From Sipunculus nudus (taxonomy: Eukaryota; Annelida; Sipuncula; Golfingiida; Sipunculidae), in NCBI GenBank assembly GCA_026874595.1, contig CM049310.1:34785558-34849557 (forward strand): DNA of 64,000 nucleotides, given 5' to 3'. Numbering within the stretch: position 1 is the first letter of the stretch; each line of letters opens with the position of its first letter. Both the position numbers and the translations under genes were made by a program. Below the pieces are notes generated by a model that was not told where the DNA came from, searched no databases, and saw only the letters and a list, made by a program, of their open reading frames with translations. Of this stretch, positions 12,100-24,000 are shown piece by piece.

Positions 12100-15000
12100 T
12101 TAAGAAGCTTCACTGTAGAGTGATAAGTTTCAAGCAAAAGAAAAAGTAAGCAGACGAAGTTGACAACAACAGACGAACAGACGACCAAACTGACACTAAC
12201 ACAACCTGCATGGAGCATAGGTGATGAGACATCTTAATGGGGAGGGCATGGACCAATAAAATGAGCTATAGTTTATGCTGGTAGGACATTTTTTACAAAG
12301 TTATGAGAAGAAAGAGGTTTAGGTTTTCCTTGACCTTCACCTTGAACTTTGACCAATCTCGACTACCAGTGTGGGTTTTCTATCAAATTTATAATTTTCA
12401 AAGAGATTTGAGAATTATTGCCTGTAGAACGAGAACAGTTAAATCTGGTAAAATCTCGTTTGACGGGAAACGAAAAGATATTTCGCGAGACTTGGTATAA
12501 AGTCGAGTAGAACTTGTCCAAAGCTGCCTGAAGCAGAAAAACTAGACCTGTCTAGCTTTAAAAATGACAAATTAAGAAAAATAAAGACACCATGCTTTTA
12601 AATATCATGAATCTTCCCCCAAAATCCGTTACAATGGTAACAGCAGATCGATGCAGCTACACATCAGAAGGAAGAATAAAATGAGATTATGTTTATGGGG
12701 CTACAATGAATGTTGACAAGATATCCGAAAAAAGGTTTTGTGCTTTTTGATTACTTTGACCTCAATCTTTGACCTATTTAGGATCGAATGCATCATTGCC
12801 AACCCCCCCCCCCCCCCCTACCCATGATCGATTTAAACAACCCCAGAGATCTTTTAATAAGTAATATTATAGACTTCACAAAATACCTACTTTTTAAACA
12901 CTGGAACAGTCTTTTCCAATGATACGTACCTATTGAGGAAAGTTTAATTAATTTTTTTATATAAGGTATGAATATCACAATAAAACATTCTAAACAATAT
13001 ATTTTTTCAAGCACCCAATCAGAGCACACTATTTAAAATTGGGCTTATATTAAACTTCAAGAAATGAAACAAATTTTAAGTTTGATATCTGCCGGTGTAG
13101 CATTAGTTCCGCCCGGTCCAGGCTGCACACGAGTATATGTCGTCAGTGTTTTGCGACTTTATTTGTCTCGCTTTATAGGAAGGTCGTTTACGTATATATC
13201 TAGGGAGCCCTATGGATTCCCAAGATCAAGTTTGACCTCCTCTACACCTGTAATGTTGACTATGAAGGATCTATCGGCAAGCAATCAGGAATTATCTCAA
13301 TTTGTGTGAAAGATTTGTTTTTAATTATATAAAACCTAACATGAGAAACCTACAATATATTCGATGACATACCTTTTAACATCATTGTTAAAGTTGTAAA
13401 AAGAGGGTATTTGTTTTATAATATCTGGCAATACTAATGATAATAATTGACGCTCTCTCAACTCCAACTAACACAGCGAGACTTCTTCCAAGCTATACGA
13501 TTGAATCGTACGATATATAAGCAATACGTCTTAATTATTCCTTGGCCTGCTATTGGCCCTAACGTTTTTCTCGACTTACGTCTACACATGTAATTTGTAA
13601 CGATCCCATTTAGTACCTCTATAGGTGAAAAAAATGTAATGGCAACCCGTTTAGTGTTTCCAAAATACCTATATTTCTTTCACAATTAACAAATTATGCA
13701 ATTAAATGACATTGTAAGATACTTATAATAAAGATAACATCAGAAGAGCTATATAGTTTACATAAGCAAGCATAAATAATGGAGGCGGTTACCACCACCA
13801 CAAAATCTTTATTAAAAGAGTTAAAAAAAAAGAAATTACTCACAGACTTATTCTGTCCCTCCGTCTTTTCTTGTTCCTGTAGCTTAGTGTGTTGCCTTGA
13901 CGCCGTTTAGTAACACGTCTCCTATATTTTGCTCGTACCTACATATACAGATACATGCACAGTAATGTATATATAGATAGTATGAAGGACAGCTCTAAAT
14001 CTCTAAACTTAACCTTGCGGATACTTTCGGGAAACTTATAAATATTCCAACTTCAGTTAAAGTGTTTCATTGTTCCAGCCAATAAATGTGAAATTAGTAA
14101 ATCATGCGAATCTCTGACGTCATGGCTGACAATCCGTATACTCTGCTAAGCTAATTATGATATCTTCGTATGTCTAAGGCGCCGTCCTGTATAATGACTG
14201 ACAAGTGAGCTTTGTGTGGGAGTTCTTGCCTTTCCTTTCAGGACTAAGAACGTACCCAAGAAATACATTTAAATGTTCTGGGAAAGATACCAGGTGAAAA
14301 CTATTCTCTTAGATGCCATTATCATTTAATTTAAAAATATTTATTTTTCTCTTTAAGCGTGTTTTTCATATTCTACCATTTTATTTGTACAATTTTCTGA
14401 TTAGCTGATTAAAATATTAGAGCTCCACAAGGGTAAGGTCCTCTTTTTATGATCTGTCCTGTAAAATAACTAGTTGATGACACATGGTACCATGGTGAGA
14501 GTTTGTGTTCTCCTTCGCCACTTTTATTTATATGTTGGCAACCATTATGTAAGTGTAAATCGTTATGACCTACCGAAATCCATGTATACGGCACAAGTAT
14601 ATAACCTTTCCATTAAAGTCCAGTATGCAAACCATTAATCATTTTAGCAGTGTGATGTACCTGTTTTGAACAAATATTAGAAACACTTTTCTTAGTGATG
14701 TGTATATATCATCGTTCCCCATAAACAGTCGCTTTAATGTATAATGAGTCCGTCCGTTAGAATGAATGACTGGTGGGTTGCTTAAATACGGCAACCAATG
14801 TGATCTCAGAGCAATCAAAGACCACCGAATCATTCTCTCATAAATGCTCAAGTACTTTTATCAATATGGCCTTGTATTTGTACATTTCTATAATAAGCTT
14901 ATTATGATATGTTAGCCGCACGAGGTTAGAATTGTTGGTTTCGTAAGCATGACAGGTGCATGGTTGTCGTTTCGTAAACGGCCGCGCATATTTCATAACT

Positions 15001-15300
15001 ATTATATATATGCACGCATGGCACTAAATGCTCGTGTGTTGTCAATATTATATTATACATACATATTAGTTTTTACACAGTTTGTGAATAATCAAAGATA
15101 AATATTCCAATAAATAAAGCGGAAAAAACTAACTCACAGTTATAAAGCTGTTTTGTTCACAGGCTGCCATTAAGTCAGTCAGTCAGTCGTGGTAATATTC
15201 AATGACACCTGATCTGGAACGACGCTCTCTGTGTCGCATGGAGAACGTGATAGGAATGTATGCCGGAAAGTAACGCCAGTCCGGCCATCTTGACATAAGA
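12100..15300. other. Intergenic; no gene recognised
   Basis: It holds only short spurious frames. There are 16 C at 12803-12818. AT-rich stretches lie at 13400-14400 and an (AGTC)n run near 15172-15188. Confidence 0.45.
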
Positions 15301-15384
15301 AGGTATACGATCAGCTTACTGGCTGTTAGAGTGCCGTTGCATCCTTCATCCAGGAACGCATTTTAAGGCTCTTTAAGGAATTTA

Positions 15385-15875
15385 GGATGCAAATATTTTA
15401 GTTATTTCTGACAACGCCTTATGGCCTGTAGGTACACTGTCAATTGACATAAACCAGACTAATCGTTAGTTTTTTAGTGTACTTTGTAATAACATCAAAC
15501 ATGAGCGAGAACAGTTCCGTTTTAACTCAGCATATTGGTTAATCCCTCCGCATGTTTTTAACTTTCTGGCCGCATGAATACAGGCATGAATTGCACGGGA
15601 TACTAAACGCAGCTAACTTGTACGCGATACAAAAATGCCTCGCTATACCATAGAGACGGATTACCAGTATGGGTTATGAGTTCACATGTATTTTCTTGTG
15701 TTATCTCATCATTCGTAGCCTAATGTTTGGATAATTGCGTTTTTTTTACAACAATAATAATGCAACATAATGGAAGACCACTGCGATGCATTCCTCTATA
15801 TTGCTTGTATCACGACTCAAGTAGGCTTACCAGCCCAGTCATCAGAGCCTATTGAGTCGGGTTGTCATGGCTAGA
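15385..15875 (+). repeat. Dispersed repeat, copy A (pairs with 47522-48008)
   Basis: About 490 bp here align in the same orientation with 47522-48008. Shared blocks include 'acataaaccagactaatcgtt', 'ggaagaccactgcgatgcat' and 'tcacgactcaagtaggctta'. Weaker similarity extends further left ('ggaacgcatt.taaggc'). Ends and element class are not determined. Confidence 0.75.
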
Positions 15876-16290
15876 CGGTAAGAATTGTTTTATATGTGCA
15901 GATTACTCCAAATATGCTCTATATTAACATTATAAGTATACTTTTGACACAGCTGGATCACCTGTAAATTTAGACCACTTTTGGCCATTCCGATGGGTGG
16001 TCTCATAACACATGTTTCATTGAAAACAATTAAATTATATATACCAGAATATCGTGTGTGTATATAAAAACTCTATTGAAGAAACGGCAAAAAGCTTCGA
16101 GCAGCAGTCAGGAAATTATCCACCACTACTTAACCTTCAGTGAACATGTGCATAAATTATACTGATATATATTATTGACAAAGTAATAATAATAGTGAAA
16201 ATTACGAACCATTAGAGTTATATCTGCAGAAATACCTTGTCATTTTGACAAGACCGTATTATATAATTATAGTCAATTTTAATAGTCATT

Positions 16291-16545
16291 TGGGGGCCTG
16301 GACAGCTGAGTGGTAAAACGCTTGGCTATCTCCGCTGGCGACCCGGGTTCGATCCCCGGCGTGGCTATGAGAGTGGGTTGTAGTTGCCCGTCCAAGGCCG
16401 GTGGTTTTCTCCGGGTACTCCGGTTTCCTCCACCTCTGCAGACTACCGAACGCCATCACCGGAGCCATGGAGAGTGCCTCGATTAGTTATAATAACTATT
16501 TGTACAATCCATGTAAAATAAATAAGTTTATATTTATATTTATAT
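16291..16545 (+). mobile_element. tRNA-derived SINE
   Basis: The head resembles a tRNA: an A-box-like 'cagctgagtggtaaaac' and a perfect B-box core 'GGTTCGATCCC' about 40 bases downstream. It is followed by a body containing 'ttttctccgggtactccggt', a block I recall as a widely shared SINE central domain in animals (possibly the MetaSINE type), then an A/T-rich tail ending 'gtaaaataaataag'. It lacks a clean acceptor stem, so it is not a functional tRNA gene. Confidence 0.75.
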
Positions 16546-16729
16546 CTTTAAACAGTTATCACATGTATTTATACACCCACCTATACATTATCCAAATGAT
16601 AATGCTGGTATATACTATACAGTGTATAAACATGAATGAAAAAAAAATACGAAAAAAAATGTAAGTGGATAATAATTCAATCAAAACTTTAAACCACTGA
16701 CTCTTACTCACAAACTGTCGATGTCATCC

Positions 16730-16922
16730 CTATGTGTCTCGATATGCTGTCCCGATGTCACCCCCGTGTCGTCCCGAATTCACCTTCTATAATTGTTAAA
16801 CTGCAAAAACCACCGATGTCTCCTAGGTCTTCTCCAGTTCTCAGTGTACACCCCGAAGTGTCACGATGTAACCGTGACGTGTCCCTATTGATACGCCAAT
16901 GTGTCCCGATGTTACGCCGATG
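16730..16922. repeat. Degenerate short tandem repeats ('cccgatgt')
   Basis: Variants of 'cccgatgtcac', 'ccgatgtctcc', 'cacgatgtaacc' and 'cccgatgttacg' recur irregularly for about 190 bp. This is probably an eroded minisatellite. Confidence 0.45.
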
Positions 16923-16926
16923 TTAA

Positions 16927-17298
16927 AGGGGCCAAATCATTTATCTATACTTTATAAACTAAAGGTAGTCCCTTGGAGCTTTTAATAAATATAGGCCAAA
17001 AATGTGGATATCACCACACAGGCTACCTTTTTTTGTTTATAATTAACATGTTTGTAATATTTTGGGCCCAACAAAATATTCAAAACAAATTCAACAAGGG
17101 CATCTGGTGGCAAATCAGATAAGCCAGAGCCGTTTGTCAATATTGCTGTGTTTAAAAACACGTTGTTGATAAACAAGTTCATACATCCTCCACGGGCAAC
17201 TTTTCATTACCAAAATTACCCTAAGAGCATTAATATATACACTGAGGAAGCCAGAAACCACATACATTCTTTTTCAAAGGGTAGGTGAATGGGCACCT
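16927..17298 (-). mobile_element. TTAA-flanked MITE, copy 2
   Basis: TTAA at 16923-16926 and 17299-17302 encloses a 372-bp element starting AGGGGCCAAATCA and ending TGAATGGGCACCT. It is an inverted relative of 8514-8966. The TTAA duplication and internal similarity support a piggyBac-type non-autonomous element. Confidence 0.65.
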
Positions 17299-17944
17299 TT
17301 AAGCTGTGTCAGATCCGGATACACATGGGACGACTCCGGCGCTGCGTGACATTGTCTTATAGATTAACGTTAATTACAACAGGTATGCATGGTGTACAGA
17401 AGTATATATTCAGGTGTACTTAAAAAGATGATCCAAACATATTGGCCAACAATATATACATATATACAACTTTTAAAATATTTTTAGACAATACACAAAT
17501 ATTTACAGGTATTTATTAATATCTCATTAATAAATATGTTTAAATCTCAGGCTTTGGTAAATCAAAACTGCAGTTGCTTGTGTATAAACGACGACAGAGG
17601 AATAAATTATCACAATGTACACTTGTGTAAAAATAAGAATAGGTTTGTTATTGTTGACATGTCTTATAAAGTGCTCCTCCATTTTAACCCTAAAATAATC
17701 CAGTGACCTTATTAAAAGCACAATTTCAAGGTTATTTGTCTAGATTTATGTACTTTGACTTATACAATTTCACCCTACGTGACCTTGTATATTGAATTAC
17801 CAACCTTATAATCTCACTAAGTGCCATAGATTCAAGGGACTCCTTTTCTGTTATCTCTCTGTTTACACGGATCGTGCGTGATATTGACCATATCACCCGA
17901 TAAACTACCCACGTGTATTTGATGTTTACACACCCCGTATTTGC

Positions 17945-18013
17945 TATAAATATGGCGGCACTTTTTCTATTACAGAGCCTTTCCATGTGCGAATCAAAAT
18001 TGACCCTAAAATT
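17945..18013 (+). promoter_or_regulatory. Candidate TATA-box promoter and short 5' UTR of the FOXRED2-like gene
   Basis: TATAAA at 17945-17950 lies about 64 bases before the proposed start codon, so transcription would begin near 17975-17980 and leave a 5' UTR of about 35 bases. An ATG at 17952 lies too close to the TATA box to be in the transcript and is in the wrong phase for the first splice. This is inference from sequence only. Confidence 0.4.
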
Positions 18014-18026
18014 ATGGCGACAGCAG
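18014..18026 (+). CDS. FOXRED2: FOXRED2-like coding exon 1 (start codon)
   Basis: The context is aaattATGGCG. Four codons plus one G are followed by the donor CAG|GTACGT. The spare G joins the AC at the next acceptor to give Asp of DYEFVVIGAG, and this Asp-Tyr pair precedes the FAD motif in vertebrate FOXRED2. Exact phase agreement supports this exon, but 13 bases is short and a different upstream exon remains possible. Confidence 0.5.
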
Positions 18027-21000
18027 GTACGTGAATATTATTTCTATCTTTAAACAAGAATTTAATCATGAACTAAACCTTTGTTACTGACTGATTATAG
18101 ATAGCATTATATAAAAATGATTGGTTTATTCCGATCATATTAAATATAACGGTCATTTATGCCATAGTTTACTTGATGTATAACGTAATACCCCAATAGC
18201 TGAAACATCAAGAACGTGCATGTCTAAAAGACCGCCTGTTTATAAAGACTTGTCTTGTAAGGCCATCCAAGCTTGAGTGAACCGAATGCCTTTATAGTAG
18301 ACTGACCTCCCTTATAAGACCACTCGTGAATTAAGATTACATTTAGCCAGCCCGTTGGACAGTCTTTTTGCCCATGTTTCAATGTACTTTAAGAAAAATG
18401 TTGTCACCAATCATTTTCACAGGACCAGTCCACTTCTGTTTTTGCATACTAAACGCTGCAGTAGCGAGTGTTTTACACTCACAACTGTATCATACTCACA
18501 ATAAATAACTCGCAAAACACTACAGTCTTAGGCAAAAGTATTGAACCCATAAAATCTCTGACCGTTGCTGAATTGCCATAAGAATGGAAGAAGCATTTAT
18601 TTACACGGAGCCTATGCGTGCGTGGCAATGAATAAGGAACAACTGTATGTGGTATTGGACGTGCGGTAGCCTACAGTTAGGTCAATTTATCTTCAAGGTG
18701 GGAGGGAGGGCGACTCGCAGGAGTGAGAGGGTAATCAAAGTTGGGGCAACTTTATATATATATATAAAATAATATATAATTATATATCTTTTATCGTCTG
18801 CGTGACACATGTTAAATATATACCAATTAAGGTTTTAAAAAATAAGTTACCATGTTAATTCTAAACCAGGTAGATATACAATATTTTATAGTAAACTAAA
18901 AAAAGGGACTAAAGTATAGTATTCTTATTATTAATTCTATAATTTAATTCCAATATTTAAAATATTATTCTATGAACATCAGGGAGGGGGTGATTACATA
19001 GACCACCCCCGGCCCCCCACCCCCCCACCCCCCATTTGCTGAAAGTGGGGAGGAGAATACATACTTGCTTCCCTCCTGTACTGACACCCCTGGTGCAGTA
19101 AAATTTAACCACTACATGTTTAAATGTCTGTTCATCTGTCCGTTTTTTTATGTTTTATGGATGTTTCATTTTTTTAGAAATAATTAATGATAAACCTTAA
19201 TGTGATTATTAGAAGAGGTGTGACTTGAGTTTAAACTGTATGAATGTACTAAAATTTCGGAGCAACAACACATTTCATTTCCTGAAATATAAATAATCTC
19301 TAGTACTGACATCTTCGGGAATATATTATATTTACAAAGGCATGTGGGCTTAAGAGTACCGGACAAGTGATTAGTAAAGCGAACAGGATACGGTCTTTGG
19401 GGCCAAGTGTGCCGCAAATTAAGCATGGGAGACCTCGAGATAACATCTCAAGATCTCGACATAAAATTTCACACACAAAATAAAAATTTTAGTGCAGAAA
19501 AAAAAAAATTTCTCGAGATCTCGAGATGTTAAGTCTATTTATGATTTAGATAGGTTGACTAATGGTAATCTGAGCTTTAGTAATAGCCATAGTGGATCCA
19601 GACTGGGGCTTAATGGGCCATTAGCCACCCGAAGCCACCCTAATTATTTTTATCATATTTTAATATATTGATGATGATCATTTACATATGCCATAAAACA
19701 AACCACCATTTAAATAATAAAAAAGCTGGAAAAAAATATTGTGCAAAAAGTGTGTTTCTATACAAGGCTCATATCTGTTTAAAATAATAAGGTGGATATA
19801 TACCCGCAATGCATGCATGCAGACGTATATTTGAATGATTTCTCAGCCATGTCTTCGAATCCGCCATTCAGGTGGATTGTTTCAGTTTCCTTAGGGAAAT
19901 AGGCTTTGGCATTCCTTACGGATATGAAAAATTAAATTTATATTGAATTTTATATTGAACTTCGCTTTACCTCGCCTTTACTTAAGAAAAATACTAACCG
20001 GATTGATTTTAACTTAATCATATTGTATAACCGTTAAGTTTAACACTGTTAACTTAGTCTTTGTTTTTATAATTACAGTAGTATGCACTCTAAACGTATA
20101 CTGTCCCTTTAACGTTGTTTTGCTTTATGTGAGATTTTATCTCGAGATATTTTTTTTCTGCAGCAAAATATTTTTTTAGTGAAAATTTATGTCGAGATCT
20201 CGAGATGTTATGTCGAGATCTTGAGATCTTGAGATCTATTGCTGTATCTTAAAGCTGTTTGCGTGGTTTTATAATGATCTTAGAGCATGAAACCCTGGGT
20301 CTAGATTTAGTTAATTTTGTTCTTGAGTTAGTTCATGCTTAGTCCTTGAGAGATTGGCAAAAGTACAGTTTTGTCAATAGCTCCCCTTATTTGCATATTA
20401 TAAAATATAAAATTAAAATTGATATACCACATCGCCTTTAAAAATCTGTTATAGTAATCTCTGATAATTATTACCTTGGTCTAAAAGCATAATGTTTGAC
20501 CGATTATATTTGTTAGTTCTTAGATAATTGGGGAAAAACAATTTCTTTGAATGGCGGCCATACATATTACAAATATTGAAAATTTAATATGTAATCCAAC
20601 CCGTTAATGATATAAATTAGAGTGGGACGGGTGAAGTGAGGCATGGATTGAGTGGCAAGGGGAAATAGAGTGAGGTGTGTTGCATATTAGCATGGATGTC
20701 TGCAGCCGAAATATGAATGTAGGTGGCGCCACCTACCACAAAATCCAGAAAGCTATCGAAGTTGTATACATATTCAAAATTTTAGGCAAAAAAGTCATAA
20801 GATATGAGTGATTTTATCTCACAGCAGACAAACAGAAGGACGCTGCGCAAACATGGTGGCAGGTCGCGCCACCATTTTTGTGTATGATTAAGAGCTATGT
20901 GAGATCTATAAACATGCGAAATTGTAGGGGGTTAATGTCAAACCAGTCCTGAGATAAAAGCCTTAATGTCTGCAGCGTAAACATAAATGTAGGTGGCGCC

Positions 21001-24000
21001 ACCTGCCACAAAATCGGGAAAGCTAACCAAGATGAATAAACCTGCAAAATTGTAAGCAGATAAGTCAAACCACTGCCGAGATATGAGTGATTTTATCCCA
21101 CGGCAGACAAACAGACGGACGCTGTGCTAAAATGGTTGCAGGTGGCGCTACCATTTTTAGTGTATGTTATAAAGCTTGCCAAGGGCTATTTTTGTGCAAA
21201 ATTTTTAGCCAGATCGGTCAAACGGTTCCCGAGATATGTGGGTTTGAGATGTGTGGGAACAGACGCACAAATGGACGCTGGGCAGAGAGGAAAGGTCAGA
21301 GGTCATCCAACTATGAGGGCGCAGCAGTTCACATGTGACCCAATGATAGTTCCGAAGTTTAAAAAAATTCTGCCCAGTGGTTACTGAGGAGTTCTCCGAA
21401 ACCTGGGCGGTGGCGGAGGCGGCGTCGTGCAACTGAAAACATAGTATCGGCAAAACTTTGTTTTGGCGGATACAATAATAAACTTTGTACATGAAAACTT
21501 AAGTCTAGACATACAATAATGTTTAATCCAAATCCATCGTTTGTTTCTGAGGTTTTTTAAAATGTTGATTTGATGTTAATGGCCTGCCCCTAATTTCCAT
21601 ATTACAATAAAAATCAAAATTCAAATTGTTACGGAACCTAATATAAACAGATCACGTAGTCGTGACGAGCATAAATTTTGTTATGGAGAAAAAAAATCAG
21701 ATTCTGTAACACTAGGCAGCGGGAAATGTCTAGGGGAATGAATAAAGAAGTCAGTGGTTTTTTGTTAACAAATAATTATAATTTATTCTTAAAACAATCC
21801 TTACATTACAATACACTAAATCAATACAATTACACAGTATAACAACATTACAACAGTAAATCAATACAAGTACAGTAGAGCGCCGTTTTACGAAAGCGTC
21901 GGGGGACAAGCTTTTTGTTCGTAAAAACGAACATTCGGAAATGCGGACAAGGGTCTAGCGGCTAGTTAGTACGACAATTAATGACAAACTTGTTGTCATT
22001 TTACCCGAGGACAACGGTGTTTCTTTCGATATTCGTAATTGAAACCTGGACTTATAAAAGATATTGGATTATTACTGAGCATAATTGGCAAAAATCGGTC
22101 TAACCTGCTTTAAGGAAACGTGCGAGCTCTTTTTTTCATCAAATTTACTGGAGGGAAAGGTCAAATGACATCGCCAAGAAACACGGTGTTTCTAATCGAT
22201 ATACGTAATTGAAGACCGGTACATATAAAAGCTGCTCAAGCACAAACGTTTAATAAATTAGACCTCACCAATGCTCATGCGAGTAAACGGCTCAGTTATT
22301 TGGCATGACATCCTGTCACAAGGCGACGAACAATGCTTGCTTGAGTACGAACGAGATGTGGTTGATAACACACAAGTGCTCTGATAAACTGCTCAGTCGC
22401 TTGCAAGGGGTAAAGGGGGCCGAGCATTGCGGGGCTAGCTGTAGTTTTCACACCTTTGCCCCGGCGACAACATCGGCCCGGGACTAACTTATTAGGGTCA
22501 CCACTGGGCTTAACACATGACTGCAGGCCTTCTGACTCGTCATTACAATACTCATTTTAGGTTTGACATATTTGAAGTATATTTCGGAAATACGAATACA
22601 TTTTCGGTTCCCCATTTAAATTTTCGGAAAAACGAATTTTCGGAAATTTGGCATTCGAAAATACGGCGCTCTACTGTATATAAATAAAGTTTACAGTACC
22701 TGGATACCACCACTGTCACAGCGACAACAAGCCCTTTAAAGCATATAATCCAAATGAAGAGTTCACATAAATCTTCTCAGAGAATAACAGTCCAGTTCAG
22801 TCACAAAATGAATTTGTTGTAATCCAAAAGTGAAGTTCTTGTTATAATTTTGAAAGCAAACTGAAGACTATATAAGATCCGTCACAAATCTAGAAGAAAA
22901 TCTATAACTGTCGCAGTTATCGGAAAAGGTCCACAAACTGACACACACTCTTCTGTGTCCACTGGAATTTTTCTCTCCTCCCTCCCGGTTCTAAAACACA
23001 GCCCCTTATTTATAACTTTTCACCTCAAGCCGAGAACTTTTCATTTCCTGAACAATCTAAAGAACCCAAAAATACACACGTTACAGGAAACATCTTGAAC
23101 AGAGAACACTGTGTTTCTACATGTCAGGGTTCACACGTGGGCCGGCCCGGCTCGGCCAGGTGAGAAAGCCCAAGACTAGCATGACCCCTGTGTTTACACG
23201 TCAGACCCCACGCGTAGGCCGGGCTATGCCACCATAGCAACGGACAATGCTAGCGCTGAACATACACATGTAAGACTGCTGCATACAATAAAAGAGACAT
23301 CTGTAACAAAATGTATTCCAGATTCTGTTAAATGTTTTATATTAATCTTTGACCATGAAAACCTAGGTGTAGATATAGTGTTGGCATTTTATCATAGTTC
23401 TTGAGATATTGGAAACATTTATTTTGTTAATGGAAGCCCTAATTTGCATATTACTAATATTGTCTAAGCTCTAAAAGAGAACAATTAATTTAAGTATATC
23501 AGTTGACCCATACTATTACAAACCTACCAATAACCAGGTAGTAAGACAATCAAAAGAGAAAGGAGACAGAAGAATACATAAAACTATGAATCATCGCTAA
23601 ATCATTTTGTGCATGAAAGGAATTCTAAATTTTTTATATGCCCATATTTGGCAAACGCCACTGCTTTTACTCGTTTACAAAAGTTTTCTAGACGTACTCG
23701 GTAATGCTCTTTTCAAAAAAGGGCGATTTGAAATAGGTTTGTGATATGTTGCTCTTACAGCAGGGCCATAGCTGGGTCTGTACAGGTCGTAAAAATAAAT
23801 TACTTTTACTTAAAATGTTCTATGACCATTTCATATTCAGTCTTTTCCTCGAAAATGTCTTAGACGATGCAAACTGCTAAAGGAAAAGTCGGGGTTAGGT
23901 CGGGGGGGGCATGAATTTTGGATTTTAAACTATTATAATCAGTGGCAGAATTAATCAATAAAATACATTAATTTTCCTTTATTATATGGGCTAAAATATT

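Noticed and set aside
16291-16366. Possible tRNA gene
   Set aside because: A and B boxes are present but there is no good acceptor-stem pairing, and a SINE body and tail follow.
17952-18026. Upstream ATG with a hydrophobic 25-codon run before the same donor
   Set aside because: It would splice in phase 0 into an acceptor that needs phase 1, and it lies almost on the TATA box.
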